DNA from: Oscillospiraceae bacterium
Lineage (GTDB): Bacteria > Bacillota > Clostridia > Oscillospirales > CAG-272
Length of the DNA stretch: 13,825 nt
NCBI GenBank assembly: GCA_015065205.1
Contig: SVQS01000033.1
Span: forward strand, 1-13,825
Direction of reading: 5' to 3'
The stretch's first letter is position 1; the number at the start of each line of letters is the position of its first letter. A program made the translations under genes and the position numbers. The notes beneath the pieces were generated by a model. That model saw only the letters and a program-made list of their open reading frames with translations. It did not search any database and was not told the DNA's origin. Below, piece after piece: positions 12,311 to 13,825 of this stretch.

Positions 12311-13825
12311 CTATTTTTCGATGATATAAGTCGCGTAAGCAAAGGTCTCGCCCTGCACAAATTCATAGCCCTCAAATACTACGTAGTTTTCATAAACATG
12401 AACGATATAGCCCTCAGAGCGGCCGTCACCACTGCCCGTCAGCACACGAGGCGTGGAGCACGCGGGAATGTGCACCATAGTAGCATAGGTACCGTCCTTA
12501 TCGTCGATATTCTTGTCGTAGTTGGTCTTGCCTGGCTTGGGTTCTACAAGCTGAGAATCAAACGCCCAGTGCGAGTGACCGCTGAAATAAACTACGTTTG
12601 TGTACTTTTTGAAGTATTCGTCAAATCTCTTGTACTCTACGGTAGAGCTAATGAGCGGCAAACCGTATTCATCACCGCTGGAGGACGTAGCATCGCCTAC
12701 CTGTTCATCCATAAAGGTGTGGAAGAAGAAGAACACAGTTCTATCCTTGTATTGCTCAAATCTTGCACCGAGCCACTCAAGCTGAGCATCTGTAACCAAT
12801 CTCGCGGTGGGTGAGTTATACTCATACTTGATTTGGTGGAAAAAGATCATCACGCTACCGTCGGGAAGCTCAATGACATAATCAAGATCGTTACCGTCGC
12901 TAAAAATGTAGTAAAGGTCGCTATCGTAGTCTACAAGATCGCGCGTGTATTTGAGATACATCTCCTTGTTAAATGGGTACGGATCTCGACTTTCATGGTT
13001 ACCCGTGGTGGTAAAGATAGGCATATCGGGAGCAAACGCATAAATTTCTTGAATAGTTTGGGAATGCAGAATATACTCGCTCTCAATGTTTTCATAAGAG
13101 AAGTCTCCGCAAATGCCAATGGTAATAGCCCCCTTATCATAGAGCACCTTGGCTGCGTTTATAAAGTGGTTATACGGAATGGAAGTAGAACCATAACGCG
13201 TGCCCTGATGTGTATCCGAAAGTGCGCCAAAGGCATACATCTCTTCCTCGGTAAAGAGTCGGCTTTCGGGAATGGTGTAGGAATATGTAACATCACCGTC
13301 ACCGCTGACAGCCAACAAGCGTGTCGCTCCCTTAGGAATAGCAGTGAAGGATTGAATCGTCACCTCTGCTTCTACATCGGCAATAAACTCATCGGAATAA
13401 AGCATTGTGTAATCCTTGAGTTTTCCGTTAGCATCTGCCCAATAAAAAGTATACACGTCAGAGGTTTCGGGCAAAAAGGTCAGCGTTCCGCCCGCAAAAC
13501 CGGGTGTTTCATAAAGATAATCGTACTCGATAATGCCAACAGGAACATAAACCTTGCCGCAACCGATACAAATATCGTTCTCGTAGATATGATGTTGGGT
13601 GGCTGGAATGACTGTCACCTTGGTCTTGCCGCAGGAGCAGGTTGCCACTTTTTCGCCATCCGTAGCACAGGTAGCCTTTATTGTTAAGGTCTCGTTTTGG
13701 TAGCTGTGAAGATGAAATTCACCGGTTTTGACAAAATAGAAATCACGGTAATGCTGGCACTTGGGGCTGTTTGAGGACTGTTCCATCTTGATGATATTTT
13801 CACCCGCCACAAGATTGACTTTAAC
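12311..13825 (-). CDS. Secreted metallophosphoesterase, paralogue of the adjacent lipoprotein (5' end beyond window)
   Basis: 504 residues are visible. The frame is open to the right edge, so the true start and signal peptide lie outside; the GTG codon at 13808-13810 sits inside conserved module sequence (N-L-V-A-G-E-N) and is not a start. The fragment opens with the end of a beta-sandwich module (Q-H-Y-R-D-F-Y-F-V-K-T), then one Cys/His motif (C, C-S-C-G, P-A-T, C-x-x-C), the small F-A-G-G-T-L beta domain, and a complete calcineurin-like phosphoesterase domain. Metal ligands counted from the window edge are D204-x-H206, D241, N276-H277, H369 and H417-S-H419. It is collinear with the neighbouring gene over its visible length, with a longer insert near the end (V-E-P-K-P-G-K-T-N-Y). 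The 24-base gap to the next gene, holding a strong ribosome binding site, indicates one operon. It is probably secreted or lipid-anchored, by analogy with the paralogue. Confidence 0.9.
   Translation of the reverse strand, partial: VKVNLVAGENIIKMEQSSNSPKCQHYRDFYFVKTGEFHLHSYQNETLTIKATCATDGEKVATCSCGKTKVTVIPATQHHIYENDICIGCGKVYVPVGIIEYDYLYETPGFAGGTLTFLPETSDVYTFYWADANGKLKDYTMLYSDEFIADVEAEVTIQSFTAIPKGATRLLAVSGDGDVTYSYTIPESRLFTEEEMYAFGALSDTHQGTRYGSTSIPYNHFINAAKVLYDKGAITIGICGDFSYENIESEYILHSQTIQEIYAFAPDMPIFTTTGNHESRDPYPFNKEMYLKYTRDLVDYDSDLYYIFSDGNDLDYVIELPDGSVMIFFHQIKYEYNSPTARLVTDAQLEWLGARFEQYKDRTVFFFFHTFMDEQVGDATSSSGDEYGLPLISSTVEYKRFDEYFKKYTNVVYFSGHSHWAFDSQLVEPKPGKTNYDKNIDDKDGTYATMVHIPACSTPRVLTGSGDGRSEGYIVHVYENYVVFEGYEFVQGETFAYATYIIEK

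Overview
The window looks like chromosomal DNA of a Gram-positive Clostridia-type bacterium (Bacillota), perhaps an uncultured gut or rumen lineage. This is inferred from strong AGGAGG-type ribosome binding sites, lipobox lipoproteins, an ABC-2 exporter of a type common in Firmicutes, group-3 bacterial Ig-like repeats, a CCA-encoding tRNA and moderate GC. I cannot name a species. Apart from one partial gene at the left edge, everything is transcribed leftward (minus strand).

Layout. (1) 1-251, plus strand: the last 82 codons of a probable neutral/alkaline ceramidase-like hydrolase, ending at a 14-bp perfect hairpin that can terminate transcription from both sides. (2) 332-4144, minus: a 1270-residue surface lipoprotein with seven near-identical Ig-like repeats and a C-terminal region that looks like a parallel beta-helix. 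(3) 4284-8793, minus: a tight three-gene unit made of an ABC ATPase fused to a large multi-pass membrane domain resembling YwaF/TMEM164 proteins, a 590-residue ABC-2 type permease (4-bp ATGA overlap), and a 158-residue single-pass membrane protein (2-bp gap). (4) 8867-9230, minus: tRNA-Pro(CGG) with encoded CCA, its terminator, and about 170 nt upstream a full-consensus promoter; the leader between them folds into a long nested hairpin. (5) 9326-13825, minus: two adjacent paralogous secreted metallophosphoesterases. The first in transcription order is cut by the window edge. The second is a complete 986-residue lipoprotein with duplicated Cys-rich/Ca-binding-like/beta-sandwich modules ahead of a calcineurin-like phosphoesterase domain.

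How it fits together. The window is dominated by envelope biology: three proteins exposed outside the membrane, one exporter and a possible lipid amidase. The exporter unit is self-contained (ATPase, permease, accessory membrane protein), but its substrate cannot be read from the sequence. The most unusual gene is the ATPase fusion: its membrane half carries the WPLHLCN and WSNHY motifs expected of the YwaF/TMEM164 group, so transport may be physically tied to a membrane-embedded lipid-related or sensing function. The next most interesting items are the very strong promoter with a structured leader before a single tRNA, and the tandem duplication of modular metallophosphoesterases. No CRISPR array, insertion sequence, phage gene or rRNA was seen.
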